A DNA stretch of 64,000 bases from Capnocytophaga ochracea DSM 7271 (GTDB lineage Bacteria; Bacteroidota; Bacteroidia; Flavobacteriales; Flavobacteriaceae). Shown in pieces: positions 25,083 through 34,160 of the stretch. Location of the stretch: contig NC_013162.1 in NCBI RefSeq assembly GCF_000023285.1, positions 124,001 through 188,000 of the forward strand, given 5' to 3'. The position numbers were made by a program, and so were the translations under genes. The notes under the pieces are model-generated. The model was not told the DNA's origin, ran no database searches, and saw only the letters and a list, made by a program, of their open reading frames with translations. How positions within the stretch are numbered: position 1 is the first letter of the stretch; each line of letters begins with the position of its first letter.

Positions 25083-26843
25083 ATGGCTGAAAACACTCAA
25101 AATCCAGAAGAGTTCTTACAGAACTTTGATTGGGACAAATACCAAGAAGGTATTGACAGCGTACAAGAAGACCAATTGAAAAACTTCGAAGAATTGGTTA
25201 AAAACAATTTCGTTGACACTCAAGACAATGAAGTAGTAGAAGGAGTAGTAACTCGTATCACTGACAGAGAAGCGATTATCGACATCAACGCTAAATCAGA
25301 AGGCGTTATCTCTCTCAACGAGTTTCGCTACAACCCGAACCTCAAAGTAGGTGACAAAGTAGAAGTGCTTATCGATATCCGTGAGGATAAAAACGGTCAG
25401 TTAGTACTTTCACACCGCAAAGCACGTACGCTTAAAGCTTGGGATAGAATTAACTTGGCACACGAAAACGGCGAAATCGTAAACGGTTTTGTAAAAAGCC
25501 GTACCAAAGGCGGTATGATAGTAGATGTATTTGGCATCGAAGCATTCTTACCTGGTTCACAAATCGATGTGAAACCTATCCGCGATTACGAACAATTCGT
25601 AAACAAAACAATGGAATTCAAGATTGTGAAAGTAAATCACGAGTTCAAAAACGTAGTGGTTTCTCACAAAGCGCTCATCGAAGCAGATATCGAAGAACAG
25701 AAGAAAGAAATCATCAGTCAGCTCGAAAAAGGACAAGTACTCGAAGGAGTTGTGAAAAATATCACTTCTTACGGTGTATTTGTAGACCTTGGTGGCGTAG
25801 ACGGATTGATTCACATCACCGACCTTTCTTGGGCTCGTATCAATCACCCAAGCGAAGTGGTATCGGTAGACCAAAAACTCAATGTGGTAATCCTCGATTT
25901 CGACGACAACAAATCACGTATCCAATTAGGTTTAAAACAGCTTAGCAAACACCCTTGGGACGCTCTTGCTGACGACCTTAAAGTAGGCGATAAAGTAAAA
26001 GGTAAAGTAGTGGTGATTGCCGACTACGGTGCTTTTGTAGAAATTGCTGATGGTGTAGAAGGTCTTATCCACGTTTCTGAAATGTCTTGGAGTACTCACT
26101 TGCGTTCTGCTCAAGATTTCGTAAAACTCGGCGACGAAGTAGAAGCTGTTATCTTGACTCTCGACCGCAACGAGCGCAAAATGTCTTTGGGTATTAAACA
26201 ACTTACCCCAGACCCTTGGATTAACATTACTGAAAAATATCCAGTAGGTTCTAAACATACAGGTACTGTTCGCAATTTCACTAATTTCGGTGTATTCGTA
26301 GAACTCGAAGAAGGTATCGATGGTCTTATACACATCACCGACCTTTCTTGGACTAAGAAAATTAAACACCCATCAGAATTTGTAAACTCTGGTGATAAGA
26401 TTGAAGTAGTAGTACTTGAATTAGATGCCGAAGGACACAAATTGTCATTAGGGCACAAGCAAACCACTCCTAACCCTTGGGACAAATACGAAACTGAATT
26501 TGCCGTAGGTACAGTTCACAAAGGTACTATTTCTAAAATGGTAGATAAAGGTGCTACAGTTCCTCTCAACGACGATATCTTAGCGTTTGTTCCTTCACGT
26601 CACTTAGAAAAAGAAGACGGAAAGAAATTAGGTAAAGGAGACACTGCTGATTTCAAAGTAATTGAGTTCAATAAAGAATTTAAACGTGTAGTAGCTTCTC
26701 ACACTGCTATCTTCAAAGAAGAAGAAGAGAAAATAGCTAAAGAAGCTGCTGTAAATACCAGCTCATCTACAGTCGAAAAATCAACACTTGGTGACCTTGA
26801 AGCGTTACAAGAGTTGAAAGACAAGATGGAAAAAGAGAAGTAA
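25083..26843 (+). CDS. rpsA: 30S ribosomal protein S1
   Basis: 586-residue RNA-binding ribosomal protein that helps mRNA bind the 30S subunit. At least five and probably six S1 (OB-fold) repeats are visible, with the repeated signatures VEGVVTRITDREAIIDI, LEGVVKNITSYGVFVDLGG, VKGKVVVIADYGAFVEI, HTGTVRNFTNFGVFVEL and HKGTISKMVDKGATVPL; GLIHITDLSW and GLIHVSEMSW recur at domain ends. A Lys/Glu-rich tail ends the protein. The long leader with a palindrome may serve autogenous control, as for S1 elsewhere (inference). Two hairpins follow. Confidence 0.97.
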   Translation: MAENTQNPEEFLQNFDWDKYQEGIDSVQEDQLKNFEELVKNNFVDTQDNEVVEGVVTRITDREAIIDINAKSEGVISLNEFRYNPNLKVGDKVEVLIDIREDKNGQLVLSHRKARTLKAWDRINLAHENGEIVNGFVKSRTKGGMIVDVFGIEAFLPGSQIDVKPIRDYEQFVNKTMEFKIVKVNHEFKNVVVSHKALIEADIEEQKKEIISQLEKGQVLEGVVKNITSYGVFVDLGGVDGLIHITDLSWARINHPSEVVSVDQKLNVVILDFDDNKSRIQLGLKQLSKHPWDALADDLKVGDKVKGKVVVIADYGAFVEIADGVEGLIHVSEMSWSTHLRSAQDFVKLGDEVEAVILTLDRNERKMSLGIKQLTPDPWINITEKYPVGSKHTGTVRNFTNFGVFVELEEGIDGLIHITDLSWTKKIKHPSEFVNSGDKIEVVVLELDAEGHKLSLGHKQTTPNPWDKYETEFAVGTVHKGTISKMVDKGATVPLNDDILAFVPSRHLEKEDGKKLGKGDTADFKVIEFNKEFKRVVASHTAIFKEEEEKIAKEAAVNTSSSTVEKSTLGDLEALQELKDKMEKEK

Positions 26844-26876
26844 TTTAGTTTTTTTCATAATTTTTTGTTTTAATGA

Positions 26877-26912
26877 GGAAAAGTCGTTGCTGGGAAGTGA
26901 CGACTTTTTTTA
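26877..26912 (+). terminator. Terminator after rpsA
   Basis: AAAGTCGT pairs with ACGACTTT around a 12-base loop (TGCTGGGAAGTG), then a T run. Confidence 0.7.
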
Positions 26913-26939
26913 TTATTTATGATATATCTATTATTCATA

Positions 26940-26979
26940 AAAGAAAGCCTCAGTATATAAAAATACTGAGGCTTTCTTT
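26940..26979. terminator. Bidirectional terminator rpsA / typA
   Basis: AAGAAAGCCTCAGTAT pairs perfectly with ATACTGAGGCTTTCTT around a short A/T loop, flanked by T tracts. It serves the converging typA gene and acts as a second stop for rpsA. Confidence 0.88.
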
Positions 26980-26995
26980 TATTAAATATTAAAGA

Positions 26996-28801
26996 TTACT
27001 TAAACTCCTTTTCGTGGCGTTTGCGTTCATTCTCATCTAAGTAGATTTTGCGTAAACGCATATTTTTAGGAGTTACTTCTACATACTCATCTTTTTGGAT
27101 ATATTCCAAGGCTTCTTCTAAAGAAAACTTAATAGGCGGTGCTAATTTTACTTTTTCATCAGAGCCCGCAGCACGTACGTTAGTAAGTTTTTTAGTCTTC
27201 GTTACATTTACTACGATATCTCCACTACGAGAGTTTTCACCGATTACTTGTCCTGTATAAATATCTTCACCAGGAAAGATGAAGAATTTGCCTCGGTCTT
27301 GCAATTTGTCGAGAGAATAAGGTATAGCAGTACCTTGTTCCATAGAAATAAGCGAACCATTAATACGCCCTGCTATTTCACCTTTGAAAGGTTGGAACTC
27401 CAAAAAACGGTGGTGAATAATAGCTTCACCAGCAGTAGCCGTAAGCAATTGGTTACGCAAACCAATGATACCGCGAGAAGGAATGATAAACTTAATAATC
27501 ATACGTTCACCTTTAGGTTCCATACTTAGCATTTCGCCTTTGCGAAGGGTAACTAAATCGACTGCTTTACCACTTACATTCTCAGGTAAATCAATAGTAA
27601 GTTCTTCTATAGGTTCGCATTTTACGCCGTCAATCTCTTTGATGATAACTTGTGGCTGACCAATTTGCAATTCATAACCTTCACGACGCATTGTTTCAAT
27701 GAGTACTGAAAGGTGCAATACCCCACGACCATAAACGATAAACTTATCGGCACTATCAGTAGGTTCTACGCGTAAAGCAAGGTTTTTTTCTAATTCACGC
27801 TCTAAACGTTCTTTGATATGGCGAGAGGTTACAAACTTACCATCTTTACCAAAGAAAGGAGAATCATTAATAGTAAAAAGCATACTCATAGTAGGTTCAT
27901 CGATAGCAATAGTAGGAAGTGCTTCGGGGTTTTCGTAATCGGCGATAGTATCACCAATTTCAAAGCCTTCTAAACCTGCAATCGCACAAATGTCGCCTGC
28001 TTGTACTTCTTCTACTTTCTTACGACCTAAACCATCAAAGAGGTGTAGCTCTTTAATTTTAGATTTTACAATAGTTCCGTCGCGTTTTACTAATGAAATA
28101 TTCATACCCGATTTTAGGATACCACGGTGCAAACGACCAATAGCAATACGTCCAGTAAAACTAGAATAATCCAATGAAGTAATAAGCATTTGCAAGCTAC
28201 CTTCTTCTATTTGAGGAGCTGGAATATACTTTACCACCATATCGAGTAGGGGTGCAATACTATCAGTTTTCTTATGCCAATCTTCTGACATCCAATTTTG
28301 TTTAGCTGAACCATATACCGTAGGAAAATCGAGTTGCCAATCTTCAGCACCGAGCTCAAACATCAGGTCGAATACAGCTTCGTGTACCTCATCAGGAGTA
28401 CAGTTTTCTTTATCAACTTTGTTGATTACCACAATGGGTTTCAACTTCATTTCTATAGCCTTTTGGAGTACAAAACGTGTTTGAGGCATAGGACCTTCAA
28501 AAGCATCAACAAGCAAGAGCACGCCATCAGCCATATTGAGTACACGCTCAACCTCCCCACCAAAGTCGGCGTGGCCAGGTGTATCGATAATGTTTATTTT
28601 GATGTCTTTATAAACTACTGAAACGTTTTTAGAGAGGATAGTAATTCCTCGTTCGCGTTCGAGGTCGTTATTATCTAATATCAGTTCGCCTGAATCTTGA
28701 TTTTCGCGGAAGAGAGCGCAGTGGTGTAAAATCTTGTCTACTAAGGTAGTTTTGCCGTGGTCTACGTGGGCAATAATAGCTATATTTCTAATAGCGGTCA
28801 T
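26996..28801 (-). CDS. typA: GTP-binding protein TypA/BipA
   Basis: Ribosome-associated translational GTPase, 601 residues, involved in 50S assembly and stress or cold adaptation. G motifs are AHVDHGKTT (G1), RGITI (G2), [14 protein letters not shown] (G3) and NKVDK (G4). EF-Tu-like domain II, EF-G-like domains III and V and the BipA-specific C-terminal domain follow, ending in a Lys-rich tail. I start at ATG 28801 ([10 protein letters not shown]); the longer frame from 28858 would begin upstream of the -7 box. It is a single gene with its own promoter and terminator. Confidence 0.96.
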   Translation of the reverse strand: MTAIRNIAIIAHVDHGKTTLVDKILHHCALFRENQDSGELILDNNDLERERGITILSKNVSVVYKDIKINIIDTPGHADFGGEVERVLNMADGVLLLVDAFEGPMPQTRFVLQKAIEMKLKPIVVINKVDKENCTPDEVHEAVFDLMFELGAEDWQLDFPTVYGSAKQNWMSEDWHKKTDSIAPLLDMVVKYIPAPQIEEGSLQMLITSLDYSSFTGRIAIGRLHRGILKSGMNISLVKRDGTIVKSKIKELHLFDGLGRKKVEEVQAGDICAIAGLEGFEIGDTIADYENPEALPTIAIDEPTMSMLFTINDSPFFGKDGKFVTSRHIKERLERELEKNLALRVEPTDSADKFIVYGRGVLHLSVLIETMRREGYELQIGQPQVIIKEIDGVKCEPIEELTIDLPENVSGKAVDLVTLRKGEMLSMEPKGERMIIKFIIPSRGIIGLRNQLLTATAGEAIIHHRFLEFQPFKGEIAGRINGSLISMEQGTAIPYSLDKLQDRGKFFIFPGEDIYTGQVIGENSRSGDIVVNVTKTKKLTNVRAAGSDEKVKLAPPIKFSLEEALEYIQKDEYVEVTPKNMRLRKIYLDENERKRHEKEFK

Positions 28802-28835
28802 AGATATAATTTGTGTTTTAAAAAATTTGAGGGTG

Positions 28836-28867
28836 CAAAAGTACGAAGTAATTAGCAATTTAGCAAA
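28836..28867 (-). promoter_or_regulatory. Promoter of typA
   Basis: Minus-strand TACTTTTG (28836-28843) with TTTG (28864-28867), 20 bases apart. The -33 box falls in an AT-rich GCAAATTA-type simple repeat. Confidence 0.75.
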
Positions 28868-28928
28868 TCCGTAAATTGACAGTTATTGCCTTTTCTAATA
28901 TTATTGGAATCATTTGGTATTTATTTAC

Positions 28929-28936
28929 TATCTTTG
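28929..28936 (+). promoter_or_regulatory. -7 box of ABC-2 permease gene
   Basis: TATCTTTG 18 bases before the ATG at 28955. A possible ATTG -33 box at 28903-28906 has a long 22-base spacer. Confidence 0.6.
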
Positions 28937-28954
28937 CCCCCTATTCAAACCATT

Positions 28955-30211
28955 ATGTTTCAATCTATAAAAAAAGAAGCCATATTGCTGTTGCGCGATG
29001 TGGGGGCACTTATCATTCTCTTTGCAATGCCATTGCTATTGGTGGTAACCATTACGCTATTGCAGGACGGGGCTTTTAAGAATATCAGTGAGCAGAAAAC
29101 AGCCGTTCTGTTAGTGGATAACGATGGCGGTAAAATTGCCGAAAATATCAGTAAGAGTTTAGAAAGAAGTGCTTTCGAAATGGTAAAAACGCTGGACGGA
29201 AAACCTATTGGTGAAGCTATGGCGCGTGAGCAGGTACTGAAAGGCAACTACCTACTGGCTATTGTAATCCCTGCTGAACTCTCCTCTAGCTTGCAAACTA
29301 AAGTGCAAGAGAATGTAGAGACGATTATCAGCACTTTTGCAGGCGAGACCGTAACGCCTACTGAAACGGCTTATACTACCAAAGAAATACGCCTCTATTT
29401 TGACCCTACTTTACAGACTTCGTTTAAAGAAAGTGTGAAGAGTGGCATTGACAAATTGCTATACCAAATAGAAAATCAGTTTATTTATAAAGCCTTTGAA
29501 AATCAGTTAGAGGAAGGGGTGCGCTTACCTAAAACTGAGGCATTAGTGAGTTTTAGAGAAATCAACCCTAACACGGCTACTGTAGCTATCCCCAACGCTA
29601 CCCAACACAACGTACCGGCGTGGGCTCTCTTTGCTATCTTCTTCATTACCATACCGCTATCGGCGAGTATTGTAAAGGAAAAAACACAAGGCACAGGACT
29701 CCGACTCTTCACGAGTCCCCTACCCTACTGGGCATTACTCACCGCTAAAATCATTGTTTTTCTGATGATTAGTCTGTTGCAGTTTGCTTTGATGGTAGTA
29801 ATAGGCGTATTTGTATTTCCTTACTTAGGCTTACCAATGTTAGAAGTGAGCGGTAAACTTTTACCATTGTTGTTAGTCGCCATAGCCTCAGGGCTTTCGG
29901 CGATAGGTTTGGGGGTACTCTTAGGTACTTTAGCAAAAACACAAGAACAATCAGCGCCTTTGGGAGCTACCCTCACGGTGCTTTTTGCAGCCATTGGGGG
30001 CGTGTGGATACCTACCTTTGCAATGCCTCATATTATGCAATTGCTTTCTAATATTTCGCCTATGAACTGGGGCTTACAAGCCTTCTACGAGGTATTACTA
30101 AGAAGGGGCTCTGTGAGTAGTTTGTTGCCTAAAATAGGTGCTTTATTATTATTTTTTATCAGTTGTATTCTTATCTCTATTTATTATGACAAAGCCAAAA
30201 GAAACGTATAA
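28955..30211 (+). CDS. ABC-2 type transporter permease
   Basis: 418-residue permease: one TM segment near residues 20-40 (LIILFAMPLLLVVTITLL), a long extracytoplasmic domain (about 45-215), then five or six TM segments. The coupling motif SASIVKEKTQGTGLRLFTSP lies at about 232-251. No ATPase gene adjoins it, so it must use one encoded elsewhere. I start at ATG 28955 (MFQSIKKEAILLLRDVG), since the longer frame from 28886 runs through the promoter. It overlaps the thioesterase gene by 26 bases. ABC-2 permease plus thioesterase is a combination I associate with flexirubin/dialkylresorcinol-type loci, but that assignment is an inference. Confidence 0.82.
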   Translation: MFQSIKKEAILLLRDVGALIILFAMPLLLVVTITLLQDGAFKNISEQKTAVLLVDNDGGKIAENISKSLERSAFEMVKTLDGKPIGEAMAREQVLKGNYLLAIVIPAELSSSLQTKVQENVETIISTFAGETVTPTETAYTTKEIRLYFDPTLQTSFKESVKSGIDKLLYQIENQFIYKAFENQLEEGVRLPKTEALVSFREINPNTATVAIPNATQHNVPAWALFAIFFITIPLSASIVKEKTQGTGLRLFTSPLPYWALLTAKIIVFLMISLLQFALMVVIGVFVFPYLGLPMLEVSGKLLPLLLVAIASGLSAIGLGVLLGTLAKTQEQSAPLGATLTVLFAAIGGVWIPTFAMPHIMQLLSNISPMNWGLQAFYEVLLRRGSVSSLLPKIGALLLFFISCILISIYYDKAKRNV

Positions 30212-30635
30212 ACCAATTGATTTATCTGAGAGTCTTATTATTACGGTACGCTTTAGCGAAACCGACCCGCTTGGTATTGTGTGGCACGGCAACTACATCA
30301 AATATTTTGAAGACGGACGTGAGGCGTTTGGGAGAAAGTACGGTATTTCTTACCTTGATGTAGAGCGCGAAGGCTATGCGACCCCTATTGTGAAGAGCGT
30401 ATGCGAACACAAGAAAATGGTGCGCTATGGCGAACGCTTACGTATTGAAACTCACTATATCCCTACAACAGTCGCTAAACTCATCTTTCAGTATTTTATC
30501 TACAACGAAGCTAATGAGTTAGTTTGTACGGGAGAAACTGTACAAGTGTTTACTTCTCTAAAAGATAATAGCTTATCGCTGTATAAACCAGCGTTTTTTG
30601 AAGAATGGGAGAAACAAATAACAAGTAACAGGTAA
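30186..30635 (+). CDS. Acyl-CoA thioesterase (4-hydroxybenzoyl-CoA type)
   Basis: 149-residue hotdog-fold thioesterase. The signature VRFSETDPLGIVWHGNYIKYFEDGREAFG contains the catalytic Asp of the 4-hydroxybenzoyl-CoA thioesterase/YbgC family, here in TDPLGIVWHGNY. It would hydrolyse a small aromatic or acyl-CoA/ACP thioester in the cytoplasm. I start at ATG 30186, inside the end of the permease gene (26-base overlap), which implies translational coupling. The upstream in-frame start at 30138 would put a hydrophobic stretch before the domain, and that stretch is only the permease's last helix read in another frame. Confidence 0.88.
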   Translation: MTKPKETYKPIDLSESLIITVRFSETDPLGIVWHGNYIKYFEDGREAFGRKYGISYLDVEREGYATPIVKSVCEHKKMVRYGERLRIETHYIPTTVAKLIFQYFIYNEANELVCTGETVQVFTSLKDNSLSLYKPAFFEEWEKQITSNR

Positions 30636-30676
30636 CAATACACTACTGTTAATAGATTTTTTGTCTTCATATATAA

Positions 30677-31987
30677 TTAATTTAATGGTTTGCGTTTATC
30701 TACAAATTTCATCGGTTTGCGACTGCCCAACGGATAAAGCTGTTGCTCAATCAGGGCTATATCGCAGAACTCAATCTTAGGTACTACCCTGAGTTTAGCG
30801 CGGAAATGATGACTTATTTGCTCGCGAAGGGCTTCGGTAGGGTTTTTTGTCCCTATTTTGATAAGAATTTCATCAGTGAGGATATCATTGGTATTGATTT
30901 CTATAATGTAATTCTCTATAGCTTCAAACCCCGTAAGCAAATCCATTAGGGCTGGCGGGTAGAGAGTAGTTCCTTTGTATTTGATCATCTGCTGTTTGCG
31001 ACCGAGTACAGGGCTCACTCGTGCCGTATGTCGCCCGCACTTACAAGGGGTATTGTGCATCGCCACTATATCACCTGTGCGAAAACGCAATAGTGGCATA
31101 CCTTCCACTCCCAAAGTGGTAATCGTGAGCTCTCCACTCTCGCCATCGGGTACGGGGTGACCATCGTCATCTAATACCTCGGTGATGATGAGCTCAGGGT
31201 GGTGATGCCCTCCGTGTTGGTACTCACATTCGGTGAAAGTAGTGCTCATCTCGGTAGAAGCATAAGTGGAGTAAAGTTGCAATCCCTGCCATTTTTCGGT
31301 AATCTTTTTCGCTAAGAGTGTAGGGCTAAAATCCTGATTACGCAACGCCTCGCCTATACACACTACTCCCTTTACGGAAGAAGCGCGATAGTCGATATCA
31401 TTCTTTTCGGCATATTCTATCATTTTTAGCACAAAAGAAGGCACTGCAATAAGGTATTTAGGTTCGTACAATCGGATAGAATCCCATTGCAATTCGGGTA
31501 TTCCTGCCCCTACCCTAATAATGCTTGCCCCCATTTTGCGTATGCCTAAGAAATAAGCCAATCCTGCCATAAAACGGCGGTCGATAGTAGTCATAAGTTG
31601 GACTACATCGCCTTTTTGAATGCCTGCACAAGCTAATGAGATAGCTTCGTTGTACGCCAAACGTTCTAAATCCCTGTCAGTGAGACCGAAAGTAACAGGC
31701 GTTCCCATAGTGCCTGAGGTTGAAGCATAGTCTACAATAGCAGTTTTAGGCACGCAGAGAAAAGCGTCGTTCTCGCGTTGCAAATCGTCTTTATGGGTAG
31801 TGGGTATCTTTTGTAAATCGGCAAGGGTGCGGATATCCTCTATACGGATATGGTGCTTGCGGAAGAGATTTTGATAAAAAACCGATTTTTCATTGAGGTA
31901 TTGCAATAGCTCTCGCAGTTTTTCTTCTTGAAAAGCGATAATCTCGGCTTCCGATTGGGTTTCTATGGTTGGAATAAGTGTACTCAT
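30677..31987 (-). CDS. Phenylacetate-CoA ligase-like adenylating enzyme
   Basis: 436-residue ANL-superfamily enzyme of the PaaK type. The ATP-binding P-loop reads YASTSGTMGTPVTFGLTDRD (about 88-107). Further motifs are YSTYASTEMSTTFTEC, GESGELTITTLGVEGMPLLRFRTGDI and CKCGR, with the C-terminal domain ending GSRKPMKFVDKRKP, where the catalytic Lys is expected. It would activate an aryl or fatty acid as adenylate and then thioester. It faces the thioesterase gene tail to tail, and on its own strand lies downstream of a transglutaminase-like gene, an FAD enzyme and a ferredoxin. The context suggests aromatic-lipid or pigment chemistry. Confidence 0.85.
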   Translation of the reverse strand: MSTLIPTIETQSEAEIIAFQEEKLRELLQYLNEKSVFYQNLFRKHHIRIEDIRTLADLQKIPTTHKDDLQRENDAFLCVPKTAIVDYASTSGTMGTPVTFGLTDRDLERLAYNEAISLACAGIQKGDVVQLMTTIDRRFMAGLAYFLGIRKMGASIIRVGAGIPELQWDSIRLYEPKYLIAVPSFVLKMIEYAEKNDIDYRASSVKGVVCIGEALRNQDFSPTLLAKKITEKWQGLQLYSTYASTEMSTTFTECEYQHGGHHHPELIITEVLDDDGHPVPDGESGELTITTLGVEGMPLLRFRTGDIVAMHNTPCKCGRHTARVSPVLGRKQQMIKYKGTTLYPPALMDLLTGFEAIENYIIEINTNDILTDEILIKIGTKNPTEALREQISHHFRAKLRVVPKIEFCDIALIEQQLYPLGSRKPMKFVDKRKPLN

Positions 31988-32005
31988 TATTTTTGTTAAT
32001 AAAAT

Positions 32006-32050
32006 TTTGCCAAAGGTTCTAATGCCCGTGTGGCTCGCTCCTTTGGCAAA
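32006..32050 (-). terminator. Terminator after transglutaminase-like gene
   Basis: TTTGCCAAAGG (32006-32016) pairs with CCTTTGGCAAA (32040-32050). On the minus strand it is followed by ATTTTATT. Same stem family as the terminators at 4337 and 8620. Confidence 0.7.
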
Positions 32051-32067
32051 GTTGTATGTAAATTTCC

Positions 32068-34071
32068 TTATTTAAAAAATCGTTTTAAGGAATTTAAGAA
32101 TCCTTTTTCTACCACATCGATACCGATACCGAAGTTGCTATCAGCCATAGTGTGATAATCTTCGCGAATAGGTTCCAATTTATCTAATGGCAATTCGATA
32201 TTCGTGAGCGGATTGTACTCCACAATTACCTTACCAGAGTTCTTAGTGATAAACTTTTGGGTTTTATGAGTAAAATACTCGTTTTCGATATCACACTCTT
32301 GTACGGTGTATTTTTCCTTAGTATCGATATTTTCATCAGTTTTGAGCTCTATTTCGTAACGCTCGCTATCGAAGTTATGCCAAAAGCTCGCATCGCTGTG
32401 CTGGTGTTCACGAATGCTGTTTTTCAACACACTACCATCGTAGTACATCAAAAAACGACGACCTTCATTGTCTATAAAATAAGGCTGTTCAATAGTTGCT
32501 TCGTACTTCACTACAAATTCATTTTCCACCTTATCGTCCTTCACTATTTGCAAAGTAGCATCTTTGAATATCTCGCGGAAATCTTTGCCTTTACGGTCGT
32601 TCACATAGTTGAGCGCATAAAACAAGGAGTTGTTCCAGCTGTCCAAACGTTCATTTTTGTTGCTCGACTTAAAGTAAGCTCGCATAGAGTTTGCACGATT
32701 GTAACGATAAGTAGTAAGCAGTTGTATTTTGCCCGTATTGCCTTTGGCTTCTAAGGTGATGTGCTCATCTATACAAAAATTGTCGAAATAGGTAGGTTTG
32801 CGCACTTGTAACTCTTGGTTAGGCAATATCTCCATAAAGTGACAAAAAGAAATCACTGCGCGTTTCTCCAATTTACCAAACTCATTACGAGCAGTTGCAT
32901 CTACAAAGTATTCTTTACCTTCGTAATTGATTTTCACCACTACGTGATTGAACGAAAGCAACGAAGGGAGATAGAATTGCAAGTAATAATCAGAATTGTA
33001 GTTCACCAATATCACTGAAGCCTCTACACCGAGATAGTTGAGGATTGATTTCAACAATACGCATTTCGCTTTACAATCACCTTGCTTATTTTGGTAAGTA
33101 AGTGCAGGCGCTTGAGGTTTGTGTCCGTTCATCTCATCGGCGTTGTACACGTAGTAGATGTTGTTTTGCACGAACTCTATGGCGTATTGCAATTTCTCGT
33201 CGAGGGTAGCCATACCGTTGAGTTTCTCCACCAAATCGGGGGCGAAATCAGCGGGCTGTGCTTTGAACACTTCTTCGTAAAGCGGATAGATATAGTTAGA
33301 AAGTTCTTTCCAAGTACTATCAGTAGCGAAGTCTATAAAAGGGAAGATTTCGCGGTTAGGGTCTACTGGGTTGATGTAGTTTTCTTGTACTATCTCAAAT
33401 GCCTCTCCTTGCGCTAAGTATTTCACCTGACTTGGGATTACGTTACCCTGCTCGTCGCGGAAAAACACATCTTTATAAGCCACGCGTTTGTCGCGATTGT
33501 TGATGAGCTTGAAGTGATATTTACCGTACGCCCAGTAAGTATCAGGGGTTACATATACGTATTTCATAAAGTCCCGACGCAAGAACTCTTTCTCAGTAAA
33601 TACCTTTTCTTTGGTGTCTTCCAAAATGAGGATATCATCTAAGTGAAGGTCTTTGATGGAGAAGTTCAGTTTTTTAGAACTGCTGATAATACCACGACCG
33701 CTTTGCCCTTCGTTGTCCAATACTTTTATAGTGGTATCGGCAGTTTTATCAATTAGCTGACCGTTGCGATACACACTGATGCGGTGTATACTGAAATACT
33801 CATTTTCTTCGAGTATCATATCATACATCGAAGCGCGTTCCAAGTTTTCGGGTTGGGTAAGGGTATAAGCCATCAACGTATAGTCAGAGGCACTATTATC
33901 GTCTATTTTGCTGTATTTATGTAAGAAATAGCAGTAGTCACGTCCCTCGTCGGTTTGCTCTCGAGAGAAGTCAGTCTCTACTAAAAGTTTTTCCATTTCA
34001 TTATCTGAAAGGGAATTTGTCCAATCTCCCGCTTCTACAAAGCGGTACAATTCTTTTTCTTCTGTTTGCAC
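32068..34071 (-). CDS. DUF3857/transglutaminase-like protein, no signal peptide
   Basis: 667-residue protein. An N-terminal DUF3857-like beta domain (about 55-240) precedes a transglutaminase/protease core with its triad in order: Cys in NKQGDCKAKCVLL (about 335), His in FNHVVVKIN (about 377) and Asp in YFVDATARNEFG (about 393). A beta-rich C-terminal domain follows. Bacteroidetes members usually carry a signal peptide, but this one starts MQTEEKELYRFVEAGDW, with no hydrophobic segment, so it looks cytoplasmic. It has its own promoter (34124-34155) just after the FAD gene. Function unknown; a role in handling an enzyme-bound intermediate or a modified protein is only conjecture. Confidence 0.8.
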   Translation of the reverse strand: MQTEEKELYRFVEAGDWTNSLSDNEMEKLLVETDFSREQTDEGRDYCYFLHKYSKIDDNSASDYTLMAYTLTQPENLERASMYDMILEENEYFSIHRISVYRNGQLIDKTADTTIKVLDNEGQSGRGIISSSKKLNFSIKDLHLDDILILEDTKEKVFTEKEFLRRDFMKYVYVTPDTYWAYGKYHFKLINNRDKRVAYKDVFFRDEQGNVIPSQVKYLAQGEAFEIVQENYINPVDPNREIFPFIDFATDSTWKELSNYIYPLYEEVFKAQPADFAPDLVEKLNGMATLDEKLQYAIEFVQNNIYYVYNADEMNGHKPQAPALTYQNKQGDCKAKCVLLKSILNYLGVEASVILVNYNSDYYLQFYLPSLLSFNHVVVKINYEGKEYFVDATARNEFGKLEKRAVISFCHFMEILPNQELQVRKPTYFDNFCIDEHITLEAKGNTGKIQLLTTYRYNRANSMRAYFKSSNKNERLDSWNNSLFYALNYVNDRKGKDFREIFKDATLQIVKDDKVENEFVVKYEATIEQPYFIDNEGRRFLMYYDGSVLKNSIREHQHSDASFWHNFDSERYEIELKTDENIDTKEKYTVQECDIENEYFTHKTQKFITKNSGKVIVEYNPLTNIELPLDKLEPIREDYHTMADSNFGIGIDVVEKGFLNSLKRFFK

Positions 34072-34123
34072 TTTTTTAGTTTAGAGTTTAAAATTAAGAG
34101 TTATGAGAGTATTTTAGTGGGCA

Positions 34124-34155
34124 CAAAGGTACTACTTTTTTACCGTTCAGCCAAA
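34124..34155 (-). promoter_or_regulatory. Promoter of transglutaminase-like gene
   Basis: Minus-strand TACCTTTG (34124-34131) and TTTG (34152-34155), 20-base spacer, just downstream of the FAD gene's stop. Confidence 0.75.
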
Positions 34156-34160
34156 AAAGT

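Noticed and set aside
32257-32754. Plus-strand frame of 165 codons inside the transglutaminase-like gene
   Set aside because: Antisense shadow without family similarity, promoter or ribosome site.
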